A stretch of DNA of 64,000 bases, taken from positions 1 to 64,000 of the forward strand of contig NZ_FOHX01000018.1 of the NCBI RefSeq assembly GCF_900111685.1, in the 5' to 3' direction. Shown piece by piece: positions 1 through 7,382 of this stretch; position 1 is the first letter of the stretch; every line of letters starts with the position of its first letter. The position numbers were made by a program, and so were the translations under genes. The notes under the pieces are model-generated. The model was given only the letters and a program-made list of their open reading frames with translations, did not search any database and was not told the DNA's origin. This DNA comes from Nonomuraea wenchangensis (GTDB lineage: Bacteria; Actinomycetota; Actinomycetes; Streptosporangiales; Streptosporangiaceae).

Positions 1-2
1 CC

Positions 3-173
3 GACCGCTGGTTCCCGTCCTCGAGGCTCTGCGGCGGGTGTGGGGCGATCAACCGAGATCTCACACTCGCCGACCGGGTGTGGACGTGCGGGTGCAGAAG
101 CGAGCACGACCGTGACGTCAACGCCGCCCGCAACCTGCTTAACGCGATGACGCTCGAGCAGCAAGCAGCCTAG
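3..173 (+). CDS. tnpB: TnpB (OrfB) transposon nuclease, C-terminal end only
   Basis: The window opens inside this gene, so only the last 56 codons are visible, ending at TAG 171-173. The translation carries the TnpB C-terminal zinc ribbon: a CGGCG pair of cysteines, then a second pair in WTCGC, followed by HDRDVNAARNLL. The Asp of DRDVNAA is the third catalytic acid of the RuvC fold in this family. TnpB is the RNA-guided DNA endonuclease of IS200/IS605-type elements. It works with an RNA made from the 3' end of the gene and the element's right end, which lies just downstream here. Whether the upstream part is intact, and whether a TnpA partner exists, cannot be seen. Confidence 0.85.
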   Translation, partial: DRWFPSSRLCGGCGAINRDLTLADRVWTCGCRSEHDRDVNAARNLLNAMTLEQQAA

Positions 174-306
174 TTCCACGTCGCCGGGCAGTTCCTTGGA
201 GACGCTAAACGCCTGTGGAGGCGACGTAAGACCTCGAGCAATCGAGGCAGATGCCAGAGAATCAGGCAAGAGGATCACTGAGATTCTCCGAACGGGAGGA
301 TGTCAA
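174..306 (+). ncRNA. Probable omega RNA scaffold / right end of the TnpB element
   Basis: This non-coding stretch after tnpB holds a series of hairpins. GCCT-GTGG-AGGC is at 211-222. CTCGA-GCAA-TCGAG (GNRA-type loop) is at 233-246. The 7-bp inverted repeat GAGAATC/GATTCTC is at 257-263 and 282-288. The last element is CTCC-GAACG-GGAG followed by GATGTCAA at 285-306. In actinobacterial IS605-type elements I recall the right end closing with a CTCC/GGAG-type hairpin and GGATGTCAA, after which the guide begins. On that basis the element would end near 306 and the guide would start near 307. The boundary is inferred. Confidence 0.55.
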
Positions 307-1010
307 CAGGGGAGAGGGCCTTCGGCGTCGAAGTAGCCACCGGTGGGGCCGTCGGGGCCGGCCTGCGCCATACGGACGATGATCTCGGCGCCTTCCTCGA
401 CGGTCTGTGTGCCGGTGTGTCCGTTCAGGTCGGTCGCGGTGTAGCCGGGCTCGACCGCGTTGATCCGCATGTTCGGAAACGCCTTGGCGTACTGCACGGT
501 GATCATGTTGACCGCGGCCTTGGACGCCGGGTAGGCGACGCCGGGGTAGGCGTACGCGGGTGTCCCCGGAGCGGTCATGCCGGTCAGCGAGGCCAGCCCG
601 CTGCTGACATTGACCACGACCGGGGCGGCGGAACGCTGGAGCAGCGGCAGGAACGCGTGGGTGACGCGCACCAGGCCGAAGACGTTGGTCTCGAACAGCT
701 GCCGCATCAGGTCGGCGGTCGTCTCCGCGGCGCCGGCGACCAGGTTCCCTTCGAGGCGGCCTTCGATGCCGGCGTTGTTGACCAGCACGTCCAGGCCGCC
801 GTCGGCCTCGATGGTCTTCGCCGCGGCCGCGACGGAGGCGTCATCGGTGACGTCGAGGAGGACCATGCGCGCGCCCAGCCTCGCGGCGGCCCTGCGCCCG
901 CGCTCTTCGTCCCGGCTGCCGACGTAGACGGTGTGACCTGCCGCGATGAGCCTGCCGGCGGTCTCGAAGCCCAGCCCCTTGTTCGCTCCGGTGATCAGTG
1001 TTGTCGTCAT
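303..1010 (-). CDS. SDR family NAD(P)-dependent oxidoreductase
   Basis: A 235-aa classical short-chain dehydrogenase. The N-terminal cofactor motif TGANKGLG is at residues 7-14, followed by NNAG, a catalytic serine in NVSSG, and the YPASK active-site Tyr/Lys. Substrate is unknown; such enzymes reduce or oxidise small carbonyl or alcohol compounds in the cytosol. The ATG at 1010 is chosen because the nucleotide-binding strand begins right after it and GGAG lies just upstream; longer in-frame starts add a non-homologous leader. The gene is divergent from the MmyB-type regulator at 1114. The last residues and TGA stop overlap the inferred right end of the TnpB element, so the original stop may have been replaced on insertion. 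Confidence 0.88.
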   Translation of the reverse strand: MTTTLITGANKGLGFETAGRLIAAGHTVYVGSRDEERGRRAAARLGARMVLLDVTDDASVAAAAKTIEADGGLDVLVNNAGIEGRLEGNLVAGAAETTADLMRQLFETNVFGLVRVTHAFLPLLQRSAAPVVVNVSSGLASLTGMTAPGTPAYAYPGVAYPASKAAVNMITVQYAKAFPNMRINAVEPGYTATDLNGHTGTQTVEEGAEIIVRMAQAGPDGPTGGYFDAEGPLPC

Positions 1011-1053
1011 GTCTCCAGGGTCCGGCCGGGTCGGGCGGACAGCCAGCCGTCTC

Positions 1054-1084
1054 GTCTTCCTGGGACTGGTGGTACCAGGAAGAC
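1054..1084. promoter_or_regulatory. 10-bp inverted repeat in divergent promoter (candidate operator)
   Basis: GTCTTCCTGG at 1054-1063 is mirrored perfectly by CCAGGAAGAC at 1075-1084 with an 11-bp spacer. A shorter nested repeat, CTGGT-GGT-ACCAG, lies at 1066-1078. It sits midway between the SDR start (1010) and the divergent regulator start (1114), where a repressor controlling both genes would bind. The binding protein is inferred to be the adjacent MmyB-type regulator. Confidence 0.55.
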
Positions 1085-1100
1085 CCGCAGGCGGGCGGTG

Positions 1101-1110
1101 CACAATTGTG
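1101..1110. promoter_or_regulatory. Perfect 10-bp palindrome just upstream of the regulator
   Basis: CACAATTGTG is a perfect palindrome ending three bases before the ATG at 1114. It also contains an in-frame GTG (1108) that could act as an alternative start. Its position suggests an autoregulatory site or part of the core promoter. No functional evidence beyond symmetry and position. Confidence 0.35.
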
Positions 1111-1113
1111 GAC

Positions 1114-1947
1114 ATGGCGGAGTTCGGGCGGGCGGTGCGGCGGTGGCGCGATCGCGTCTCGCCCGAGGTCATCGGGCTGCCGGTCGGTGGGCACCGGCGT
1201 ACGGCCGGGCTGCGCCGTGAGGAGCTGGCCCTGCTGGCCGGGATCTCCGTCGACTACCTCACCCGCCTGGAACAGGGCCGCGCCGCCAGCCCGTCCGCGC
1301 AGGTCGTCGAAGCCCTGGCCAGGGCGCTGCGGCTGTCGCCTGCCGAGCGCGCCCACCTGTTCGGCCTGGCCGGACTGGCGCCGCCTGGCCCGCGGACGGT
1401 CCCGGCGTACATCACCCCGAGCGTTCACCGGCTGCTGGACCGGATGACCGGGACACCCGTCGCCGTCTACGACGCGTCCTGGACGCTGCTGATGGCCAAC
1501 CCCCCGTATGCGGCGTTGATGGGCGACCCGTCCGGATGGCGCGGCAACCAGCGCAACGCCGTATGGCGGCACTTTCTCGGCCCGCCCAACCGGGTCCGGC
1601 ACACGCCGGAGTCCCGGCGCGCCCTGGAGGCCGCCTTGGTCGCCGACCTGCGCGCGACCGCCGCCCGCTACCCGGCCGACCAGCGGCTACGGCACCTGGT
1701 CCTGGACCTGCGGACGGGCAGCGACCGGTTCGCCGATCTGTGGGATTCCGGCACCGTCGGCCACCACGAGGCCGCGCGCAAGACCATCGATCACCCGCAC
1801 GTGGGCGCCGTGACGCTGGACTGCGACGTGCTCACCGTGTCCGGCAGCGACCTGCGCATCATGATCTACACGGCCGAGCCCGGCACCGCGGACGCCGAAC
1901 GCCTCGCACTGCTCACCGTGCTCGGCACCCAGACACTCGCCGGGTAG
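1114..1947 (+). CDS. Helix-turn-helix regulator, MmyB-like ligand-binding domain
   Basis: A 277-aa transcription factor. The N-terminal XRE-type helix-turn-helix spans about residues 10-80, with LRREELALLAGISVDY as the turn and recognition region. It is followed by the C-terminal MmyB-like ligand-binding domain (PF17765), seen in PVAVYDASWTLLMAN and the conserved final strand region DLRIMIYTAEP. Family members are actinomycete one-component regulators that usually control a neighbouring oxidoreductase. Divergent arrangement with the SDR at 303-1010 and the symmetrical sites between them support control of that gene. ATG 1114 is preferred; GTG 1108 is possible. No strong ribosome site is visible. 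Confidence 0.87.
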   Translation: MAEFGRAVRRWRDRVSPEVIGLPVGGHRRTAGLRREELALLAGISVDYLTRLEQGRAASPSAQVVEALARALRLSPAERAHLFGLAGLAPPGPRTVPAYITPSVHRLLDRMTGTPVAVYDASWTLLMANPPYAALMGDPSGWRGNQRNAVWRHFLGPPNRVRHTPESRRALEAALVADLRATAARYPADQRLRHLVLDLRTGSDRFADLWDSGTVGHHEAARKTIDHPHVGAVTLDCDVLTVSGSDLRIMIYTAEPGTADAERLALLTVLGTQTLAG

Positions 1948-1986
1948 CCGGACCCCCTCGGCCGGCCGCCGTCGGCCCGTCGTCCC

Positions 1987-2442
1987 TCAGGCGCTCTCGG
2001 CGCGGAGGGCGTCGATCAAGACGTGCGAACGGGCCACGATCTCGCGGGCCTCGGCATCGTACGGGACGAGTTCGGCGGTGGTGTTGCCGATCATGCACCC
2101 TTGCGGAACGCCGGCGTCGGAGGCGTACTCCTGCGCCCGGGCCGGGTTGGCGAGAACCTCGCGCAGCGCCGGCAGCACCGGCCCGTCCTGCAGGGCCGCG
2201 ACCAGCTGCCGCTTGTCGCCGAAGGCTCCGTACAGGCTGCCCCGCTCCAGCACCAGCGCGTCGACCAGGTCCTGGACGGAGGTCTCTCCGTAGCCCCGGG
2301 ACCAGAACAGCAGGAGCGCGCGCTCCAGGGCCTGGTCCTGGTCGAAGCCGGCCCAGTCCGCGAGATCCGGCGTCGACTCCGCCTGGCCGGGGTGAGGATC
2401 TTCTCCCGGCCGGACGGCGGAGCGCCCCGGGTCGGCCTCGGC
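1987..2442 (-). pseudogene. TetR/AcrR family regulator remnant
   Basis: Reading leftwards, the frame opened after a stop at 2443-2445 encodes a TetR N-terminal helix-turn-helix (ALERALLLFWSRGYGETSVQ, then LYGAFGDKRQL). There is no ATG, GTG or TTG start before that domain. The first usable start in frame, a GTG at 2253, falls inside the recognition helix. The C-terminal part is short: about 60 residues after the DNA-binding domain instead of the usual 110-140, including GCMIGNTTAELVPYD. A missing start plus a compressed ligand domain indicates a decayed gene. A non-canonical start is less likely. The neighbouring flavoprotein at 2595 may once have been its target. Confidence 0.6.
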
Positions 2443-2594
2443 TCACCGGCGTGGTCGGCTGGGTCCCGAGCTGCAACACGGTGATCGTCTAGCGTCCATG
2501 ACAGAAGGTCCCCGGAGCACGCCCCGGGGGGTCTTCCCGTTCCGGGGTGGTCGGCGTGATGTCACGTCTCGGCGATCAGCGGTGTCCTGAGGGC

Positions 2595-3782
2595 ATGACC
2601 GAACACAACACACGCCACAAAGTCGTGGTCATCGGCGGCGGTTACGCCGGAACGCTCGCGGCCAACCGGCTGCGGCAGCGCGACGACGTCGACGTCACGC
2701 TGGTCAATCCGCGCCCGGAGTTCGTCGAACGCATCCGGCTGCACCAGTTCGTGGCCCGTACGGGCGAGGCCACGGTCGACTACGGCACGCTGCTCGGCGA
2801 GGGCGTCCGCCTGGTCGTCGACAGCGCGGCGCGCATCGACGGCGCCGCCCGCGCCGTACGGCTGGCGTCGGGCCGTACGCTGGACTACGACCACGTCATC
2901 TACGCGGTCGGCAGCACGGGCGGGACCCCCTCGGTGCCCGGCGCGGCCGAATTCGCGTTCGACCTCGCCGAGTTGGAGTCCGCGCGGCGGCTGCGCGCCA
3001 GGCTGGAGGAGTTGCCCCTCGATGCTCCTGTCACCGTGGTCGGCGGCGGGTTGACCGGCGTCGAGACGGCCGCCGAGCTGGCCGAGCGAGGGCGCAGGGT
3101 CACGCTGGTGTGCGGCCGGAGCCTGGCGCCCTACCTGAGCGCGGGAGGACGCCGCTACGTCGCCAGGTGGCTGTCCCGGCACGGTGTCGCCGTGCTCGGG
3201 AACGCCGCGGTGAGCGAGGTGCGGCCGGACGCGGTCGTCCTGGCGGACGGCGGGGTGCGTGCGAGCGCGCTGACCATCTGGACGGCCGGTTTCGGTGTGC
3301 CGGGGCTGGCGGCGGCGAGCGGGCTGCGTACCGACGCGCTCGGCCGGCTGCTCACCGACGAGACGCTGACCAGCCTCGACGACGACCGCGTCGTCGCGGC
3401 CGGCGACGCCGCCGCGCCGTCGGGCCGGCCGCTGCGGATGAGCGGCTACGCCGCCGGGCCGCTCGGGGCGCAGGCCGCCGACACCGTGCTGAGCCGTATC
3501 GGGGGAACCGAGCCTGCGCCGATCGAACTGGCCTTCACGGGGGCGTGCGTCAGTCTCGGCCGGCGCGCCGGCATCCGGCAGCTCGCCCGCAAGGACGACA
3601 CCGCGGTGAACGTCTACGTCGGCGGCCGCTTGGGCGCGGTGATCAAGGAGTTGACGTGCAGGTTCGTGGTGGCGAAACGGATCCGCCGGGAGGCTCGCGA
3701 GCCGGGCTCCATGGGCTGGCCCAAGGGCGGCCCGCGTCCTGGGGAGCCGGCCGCCGCCGCGCGGGTGGTCACCTCCCCGTGA
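2595..3782 (+). CDS. NAD(P)/FAD-dependent oxidoreductase (NDH-2-like)
   Basis: A 395-aa flavoprotein of the pyridine nucleotide-disulfide oxidoreductase/type II NADH dehydrogenase superfamily. The FAD-binding GGGYAG motif is at about residues 12-17 and a second Rossmann motif, VVGGGLTGVE, near residue 155 is for NAD(P)H. VVAAGDAAAP is the third FAD contact. No redox CxxxxC pair is visible, so a dehydrogenase or quinone reductase role is more likely than disulfide reduction. ATG 2595 is preceded by TGAGGG; upstream in-frame starts lack homology. It overlaps the next gene by GTGA (3779-3782). Pairing with a SigJ-like sigma factor is recurrent in actinomycetes and implies joint expression. Confidence 0.87.
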   Translation: MTEHNTRHKVVVIGGGYAGTLAANRLRQRDDVDVTLVNPRPEFVERIRLHQFVARTGEATVDYGTLLGEGVRLVVDSAARIDGAARAVRLASGRTLDYDHVIYAVGSTGGTPSVPGAAEFAFDLAELESARRLRARLEELPLDAPVTVVGGGLTGVETAAELAERGRRVTLVCGRSLAPYLSAGGRRYVARWLSRHGVAVLGNAAVSEVRPDAVVLADGGVRASALTIWTAGFGVPGLAAASGLRTDALGRLLTDETLTSLDDDRVVAAGDAAAPSGRPLRMSGYAAGPLGAQAADTVLSRIGGTEPAPIELAFTGACVSLGRRAGIRQLARKDDTAVNVYVGGRLGAVIKELTCRFVVAKRIRREAREPGSMGWPKGGPRPGEPAAAARVVTSP

Positions 3783-4669
3783 GCGCCGACGAGCACGCCG
3801 AGCGGTTCACCCTGCTGCGGCCGCTGCTGTTCACGATCGTCTACGAGATCCTCGGCTCGGTGACCGAGTCCGACGACGTGCTGCAGAACAGCTATCTGCG
3901 GTGGGCCGACGTAGACCTCGCGACCGTGCGGGACACCAGGTCGTATCTGGCACGGCTGGTGACCCGGCAGGCGCTCAACGCCGTGCGGGCGAGCGCGCGC
4001 CGGCGCGAGGACTACATCGGCTCCTGGCTGCCCGAGCCACTGCTGCTGGAGGAGAACGACGCCTCGGCCGATGTGCTGCTCGCCGAGTCGGTGTCGATGG
4101 CGATGCTCGTGCTGCTCGAAACGCTCACCCCCGATGAGCGTGCGGTGTTCGTGCTGCGCGAGGTGTTCGGCTTCGGCTACGCCGACATCGCCGCGGCGGT
4201 GGGCAAGTCCGTGGTGACGGTGCGCCAGGTGGCGCACCGTGCCCGCGAGCACGTACGGGCGCGGCGCAGACGCTTCGAGCCCGCCGACGCCGCGACGACC
4301 GCGCGGATCACCGAGGGGTTCTTGACGGCGGCGTCCACCGGCGACCTGGAAGGGCTGATGTCGCTGCTCGCGCCGGACGTCACCTGGACAGCCGACAGCG
4401 GCGGCAGGACCACCGCGGCGCGCCGGCCGGTGGCGGGCGCGGAGAGGGTGGCCGCGGTCGTCATGACCCTGTTCCGCCAGGAGCGGATGGCGGACCTGCG
4501 GATCCGGAGGGTCAACTGCAACCACGCCCCCGCGATCGTCCTCAGCGGCGAACGCCTGGAGGGGGTCTTCCTGATCGAGATCAGCGAGGGGAGGATCACC
4601 CACTTCTACGCCATCCGTAACCCGGACAAACTTCTCGCGGTGGCGGTCCCGCGTCAGATCAGCCGCTGA
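3779..4669 (+). CDS. RNA polymerase sigma factor, SigJ-like ECF with SnoaL-like C-terminus
   Basis: A 296-aa ECF sigma factor. Region 2 (about residues 8-75) and region 4 (about 105-165, with DERAVFVLREVFGFGYADIA) are followed by a SnoaL/NTF2-like domain of about 120 residues. That is the SigJ/ECF41 layout, in which the extension modulates activity in place of a separate anti-sigma factor. GTG 3779 overlaps the stop of the flavoprotein, so translation is probably coupled and the flavoprotein is the likely functional partner. Its stop (4667-4669) directly abuts the stop of the convergent HxlR gene with no spacer. Confidence 0.9.
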   Translation: MSADEHAERFTLLRPLLFTIVYEILGSVTESDDVLQNSYLRWADVDLATVRDTRSYLARLVTRQALNAVRASARRREDYIGSWLPEPLLLEENDASADVLLAESVSMAMLVLLETLTPDERAVFVLREVFGFGYADIAAAVGKSVVTVRQVAHRAREHVRARRRRFEPADAATTARITEGFLTAASTGDLEGLMSLLAPDVTWTADSGGRTTAARRPVAGAERVAAVVMTLFRQERMADLRIRRVNCNHAPAIVLSGERLEGVFLIEISEGRITHFYAIRNPDKLLAVAVPRQISR

Positions 4670-5158
4670 TTAGACGCGCCGCCAGGCGGGGTTCACCCGG
4701 ATCTCGATGTCGTCGCACATCGTCTCCGGCGCTGCGTCGGCCGTTACGCGGACCCGTATCGGACGGCCGGTGTCGGTCTCGACGAACGACAGAGGCGGGC
4801 GGCCTTCCTGTAGGTACGTGTCGCCCCATTGCATCAGCGACAGAAACACCGGCAGCAGGTCCTGGCCGGCCTCGGTCAGCCGGTACTCGTCGCGGGCCCG
4901 GCTCCCCGGCTCCCGATAGAGGACGGGCGCGACAATACCCGCGGCCTTCAGCTGTTTGAGTGCCCGAGACACCGCAGGTGCCGAGGTCCCAATCCGCGCG
5001 ACGAAGTCGTCAAACCTGGTTGTGCCGTAGAAGCATTCGCGGACCACCAGGAACACCGTCTTGGTGCTGAGCAGGTCCAGCACCCGCCCCGCTGAGCATC
5101 CGTCGCCGATCGACCACGCATCTCGGTCGCGCAGCCGTTCCTCGAACTTCATCGCCAT
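4670..5158 (-). CDS. HxlR-type winged helix regulator
   Basis: A 162-aa regulator whose middle (about residues 25-110) is an HxlR/MarR-like winged helix: LSTKTVFLVVRECFYGTTRF, then SAPAVSRALKQLKAAGIVAP, and the wing DEYRLTEAGQDLLPVF. HxlR proteins are dimeric repressors, often sensing electrophiles or redox change. ATG 5158 has GGTGAG upstream; ATG 5152 is an alternative. The gene is divergent from the SDR and tautomerase genes. Two identical-core palindromes lie in the gap, so it probably represses both directions. It lacks an obvious conserved N-terminal sensing cysteine, although a Cys is present in GDGCSAG. Confidence 0.88.
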   Translation of the reverse strand: MAMKFEERLRDRDAWSIGDGCSAGRVLDLLSTKTVFLVVRECFYGTTRFDDFVARIGTSAPAVSRALKQLKAAGIVAPVLYREPGSRARDEYRLTEAGQDLLPVFLSLMQWGDTYLQEGRPPLSFVETDTGRPIRVRVTADAAPETMCDDIEIRVNPAWRRV

Positions 5159-5170
5159 CTCACCATTGTA

Positions 5171-5230
5171 ACTAACGTTTGCGTTATCCAGCATGGCGTG
5201 GTTACATCTCACTAACGAGGTCGTTATCCA
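5171..5230. promoter_or_regulatory. Two 20-bp operator copies, 40 bp apart
   Basis: ACTAACG-TTTG-CGTTATCCA (5171-5190) and ACTAACG-AGGT-CGTTATCCA (5211-5230) differ only in the four central bases. Each holds the perfect palindrome TAACG-N4-CGTTA. The spacing of 40 bp is close to four helical turns, which would place two dimers on the same DNA face. One copy lies beside the HxlR start, the other just ahead of the SDR start. This is the best operator candidate for the HxlR protein. Confidence 0.75.
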
Positions 5231-5243
5231 GATGGAGTGTGCC

Positions 5244-5945
5244 GTGGTTGCAGTAGCGGGCAGAGTGGTTGTGGTGACCGGGGGCCGACGTGGACTCGGC
5301 GCGGCGCTGGTCGATGAGGTGCTGGCGCGCGGGGCGCGAAAGGTGTACTCGACTGCGCGCTCGGCGTACGTCGACGACCGTCCAGAGGTGGTGACCGCCG
5401 AGTTGGAGGTCCGTTCGGCGGCGTCGGTCGCCGCCCTCGCGAAGGTCGCCGCCGACGTCGAGATCGTGTTCAACAATGCCGGCATCCTGTTGCCGGCTCC
5501 GCTGCTGACGGGTGACTTCGAGCGCGCCACCGTGACGTTCGACGTCAACGTCTTCGGACCCCTGCGGATAGCACGCGCGTTCGCGCCGATCCTGGCCGCG
5601 AACGGTGGGGGCGCCCTGGTGAACATGCACTCCGTGCTGTCCTGGCTGGCCGGCGCCGGCGCCTACGGGGCGTCCAAGGCGGCGGCGTGGTCCATCACGA
5701 ACTCGCTCCGACTCGAACTAGCGCGTCAGAACACCCAGGTCGTCGGCGTTCACGCGGGGTTCATCGACACCGAAATGGTCTCCGCCATCGACCTGCCGAA
5801 GGCGACGCCGGCCGAGGTGGCCGCGCGGATCGTCGACGGCCTCGAGGCCCAGGCCACGGAGGTGCTCGCCGACGACGTCACCATCGCCACCAAGGCGGCA
5901 CTGTCCGGCCCCGTGGACCGCCTGACCTTCTCGGTCGCCCGTTGA
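5244..5945 (+). CDS. SDR family oxidoreductase
   Basis: A 233-aa short-chain dehydrogenase. It shows the cofactor motif VTGGRRGLG near residue 9, NNAG, a serine in NMHSVLSW, and YGASK as catalytic Tyr/Lys. GTG 5244 is chosen because GGAG sits six bases upstream. ATG 5232 and ATG 5193 are in frame but lack a ribosome site, and 5193 would put the operator inside the gene. The gene follows the second HxlR operator and precedes a tautomerase, suggesting an inducible unit for detoxifying or using a reactive carbonyl compound. Substrate unknown. Confidence 0.85.
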   Translation: MVAVAGRVVVVTGGRRGLGAALVDEVLARGARKVYSTARSAYVDDRPEVVTAELEVRSAASVAALAKVAADVEIVFNNAGILLPAPLLTGDFERATVTFDVNVFGPLRIARAFAPILAANGGGALVNMHSVLSWLAGAGAYGASKAAAWSITNSLRLELARQNTQVVGVHAGFIDTEMVSAIDLPKATPAEVAARIVDGLEAQATEVLADDVTIATKAALSGPVDRLTFSVAR

Positions 5946-5981
5946 CGTCGCATCCCAACACTTAAGGAGTACTGACCCGCG

Positions 5982-6407
5982 ATGCCACTGTGGACTGTTT
6001 TTCACACGCCCGGAATCTTCACCGACAAGGAGAAGCACCAACTCGCCTCCCACATCGCCGACCACTACGAACAGGTCGGGCTGCCCCGGTTCTACGTGGT
6101 CACGCTGTTCCATCAGACCCGACCCGAGGATTTCTACGTCGGTGGGGAGCCTGCCCCGGTCGGGGTCCGCGTTGTGATCGACCACATCGCCCGCCGCAAC
6201 GCCGATCGAGAGAGCCGGCGCCGGACCGCCCAGTGGGTCAAGGGCATGCTGCAGCCCCACCTCGAACGAAACGCAGGGCTGCACTGGGAGTTCCACATCG
6301 ATGAGACCAGTGACGACCTCTGGATGATCAACGGGATCGTGCCGCCTCCGGCAGGCTCCGACGCCGAGAAGCTCTGGGCTGAGACCAACTCGGCGTCCCC
6401 CTACTGA
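5982..6407 (+). CDS. Tautomerase family protein (cis-CaaD/oxalocrotonate tautomerase-like)
   Basis: A 141-aa protein starting MPLWTVF, which gives the N-terminal proline that acts as the catalytic base in the tautomerase superfamily after Met removal. Length and the motif FHQTRPEDFYVGG fit the longer trimeric cis-3-chloroacrylic acid dehalogenase-like branch (Tautomerase_3). WEFHIDE and the tail with PPPAGSDAEKLW also fit. An AAGGAG lies about 13 bases before the start. Probably co-transcribed with the SDR at 5244. Whether it hydrates halogenated acids or isomerises keto-enol compounds cannot be told. Confidence 0.82.
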   Translation: MPLWTVFHTPGIFTDKEKHQLASHIADHYEQVGLPRFYVVTLFHQTRPEDFYVGGEPAPVGVRVVIDHIARRNADRESRRRTAQWVKGMLQPHLERNAGLHWEFHIDETSDDLWMINGIVPPPAGSDAEKLWAETNSASPY

Positions 6408-6414
6408 CCGCGCC

Positions 6415-6603
6415 GCCGGTACCGGCATCGCGCCGATCCTGGTACCACTGGCTGTCACAGGTCTGGCCACGATCATGGTAGGTGCGGTGATCCTGCGCAT
6501 CCGACGCCACGAAGCCAAGGCAATGCTGCTGGACCTGTTCTATCCCGTCCCGATCGTCTTCGTGGCCATCGGCCGCTTCGGCCCCGAGTCCTTCATCAGC
6601 TGA
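6415..6603 (+). pseudogene. DoxX-family membrane protein remnant
   Basis: The frame ending at TGA 6601-6603 encodes about 62 residues matching the last two membrane segments of a small DoxX-like protein: IAPILVPLAVTGLATIMVGA, then the loop RIRRHEAKAM, then a hydrophobic segment with IVFVAIGRF. The first half of the family domain and any start are missing; the open frame runs back into the tautomerase gene. It is therefore a 5'-truncated remnant. An intact DoxX gene may once have followed the tautomerase in the operon. Confidence 0.6.
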
Positions 6604-6632
6604 CCGGGTGCAGAGGACGTTGCCACCCCGCG

Positions 6633-6662
6633 GGCGCCGGCTTCGGCGGCGAAGCCGGCGCC
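6633..6662. terminator. 13-bp perfect stem-loop between converging units
   Basis: GGCGCCGGCTTCG (6633-6645) pairs perfectly with CGAAGCCGGCGCC (6650-6662) around a GCGG loop. It lies between the end of the rightward DoxX remnant and the end of the leftward DivIVA-domain gene. There is no T-run, as is common for actinomycete terminators. Confidence 0.6.
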
Positions 6663-6731
6663 GCGGTGATGTCATCGGGAAGGTGGTCGGCCAACCGCGC
6701 CAGGGCACGTCCGGAGTCTGTCGTAAGCCGG

Positions 6732-7382
6732 TCAGCGGTGGGCGTGTGAGAAGCTCTGAAGGACCTGGTTGTCCTGGTCAGGGATATGGCCGAGCTTGTC
6801 GACCTCTTCAGCCAGCCCTGCCAGCACCGCGCGGAGCTGCACCCGGGTGACGTCGGCGAAGGTTCGCAGGTAGGCGATCTGCCGCTCCAGTTCCTCGGCC
6901 TCGCCACCGTGCTCGCCGCCGCGCGAGCGGTAGGCGCCGACCGCCTGGTCGGCGGCCTCCTCCGCCTGCCGCTGCGCCTCCGTCAGGATCATCTCGTACT
7001 GCTGGCGGGCCTCCCCGAGGATCCGCCGGGCGTAGTCCTCAGCCTCCGCGATCTGGACGTCGGCGGTCTGCTGAGCGCGGGAGAGGATGTTGATCGCATC
7101 GACGCTCAGGGCCTGCTGCTGGGGACCGGCGGGCTCGGCGCTGATGCCGTGCTCCTTGTACCACTGCTTCAACCGGTCGACGTACGCCCGCAGGTCCGCC
7201 TTCTCCTTGTCGCCGGCCGCCACGTCTTCCGCGACCCGGTACAGGAACGAGCGCACCTCGTCCTCGCTGTAGCCGCGGCGCCCGAGTGGTGTGCGCGAGA
7301 ACTCCTGCTTGCGTATCCGATCCGGGGTGAGGGGCTGGCGTTCGCGGTCCGGGTGATCTGCCCAAGACATCTCTGCCGTCAT
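6732..7382 (-). CDS. DivIVA domain-containing coiled-coil protein
   Basis: A 216-aa protein. Residues about 20-60 form a DivIVA-type N-terminal domain (LTPDRIRKQEFSRTPLGRRG, then YSEDEVRSFLYRVAEDV). The rest is charged and helical (AQQTADVQIAEAEDYARRIL) and likely a coiled coil. DivIVA/Wag31 relatives mark curved membranes at hyphal tips and septa. This one is shorter than Wag31 and is in an operon with two globins, so it is a paralogue with a different task. ATG 7382 overlaps the stop of the flavohaemoprotein gene (ATGA) and has GGGGAG close upstream. ATG 7370 is an alternative. Confidence 0.85.
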   Translation of the reverse strand: MTAEMSWADHPDRERQPLTPDRIRKQEFSRTPLGRRGYSEDEVRSFLYRVAEDVAAGDKEKADLRAYVDRLKQWYKEHGISAEPAGPQQQALSVDAINILSRAQQTADVQIAEAEDYARRILGEARQQYEMILTEAQRQAEEAADQAVGAYRSRGGEHGGEAEELERQIAYLRTFADVTRVQLRAVLAGLAEEVDKLGHIPDQDNQVLQSFSHAHR

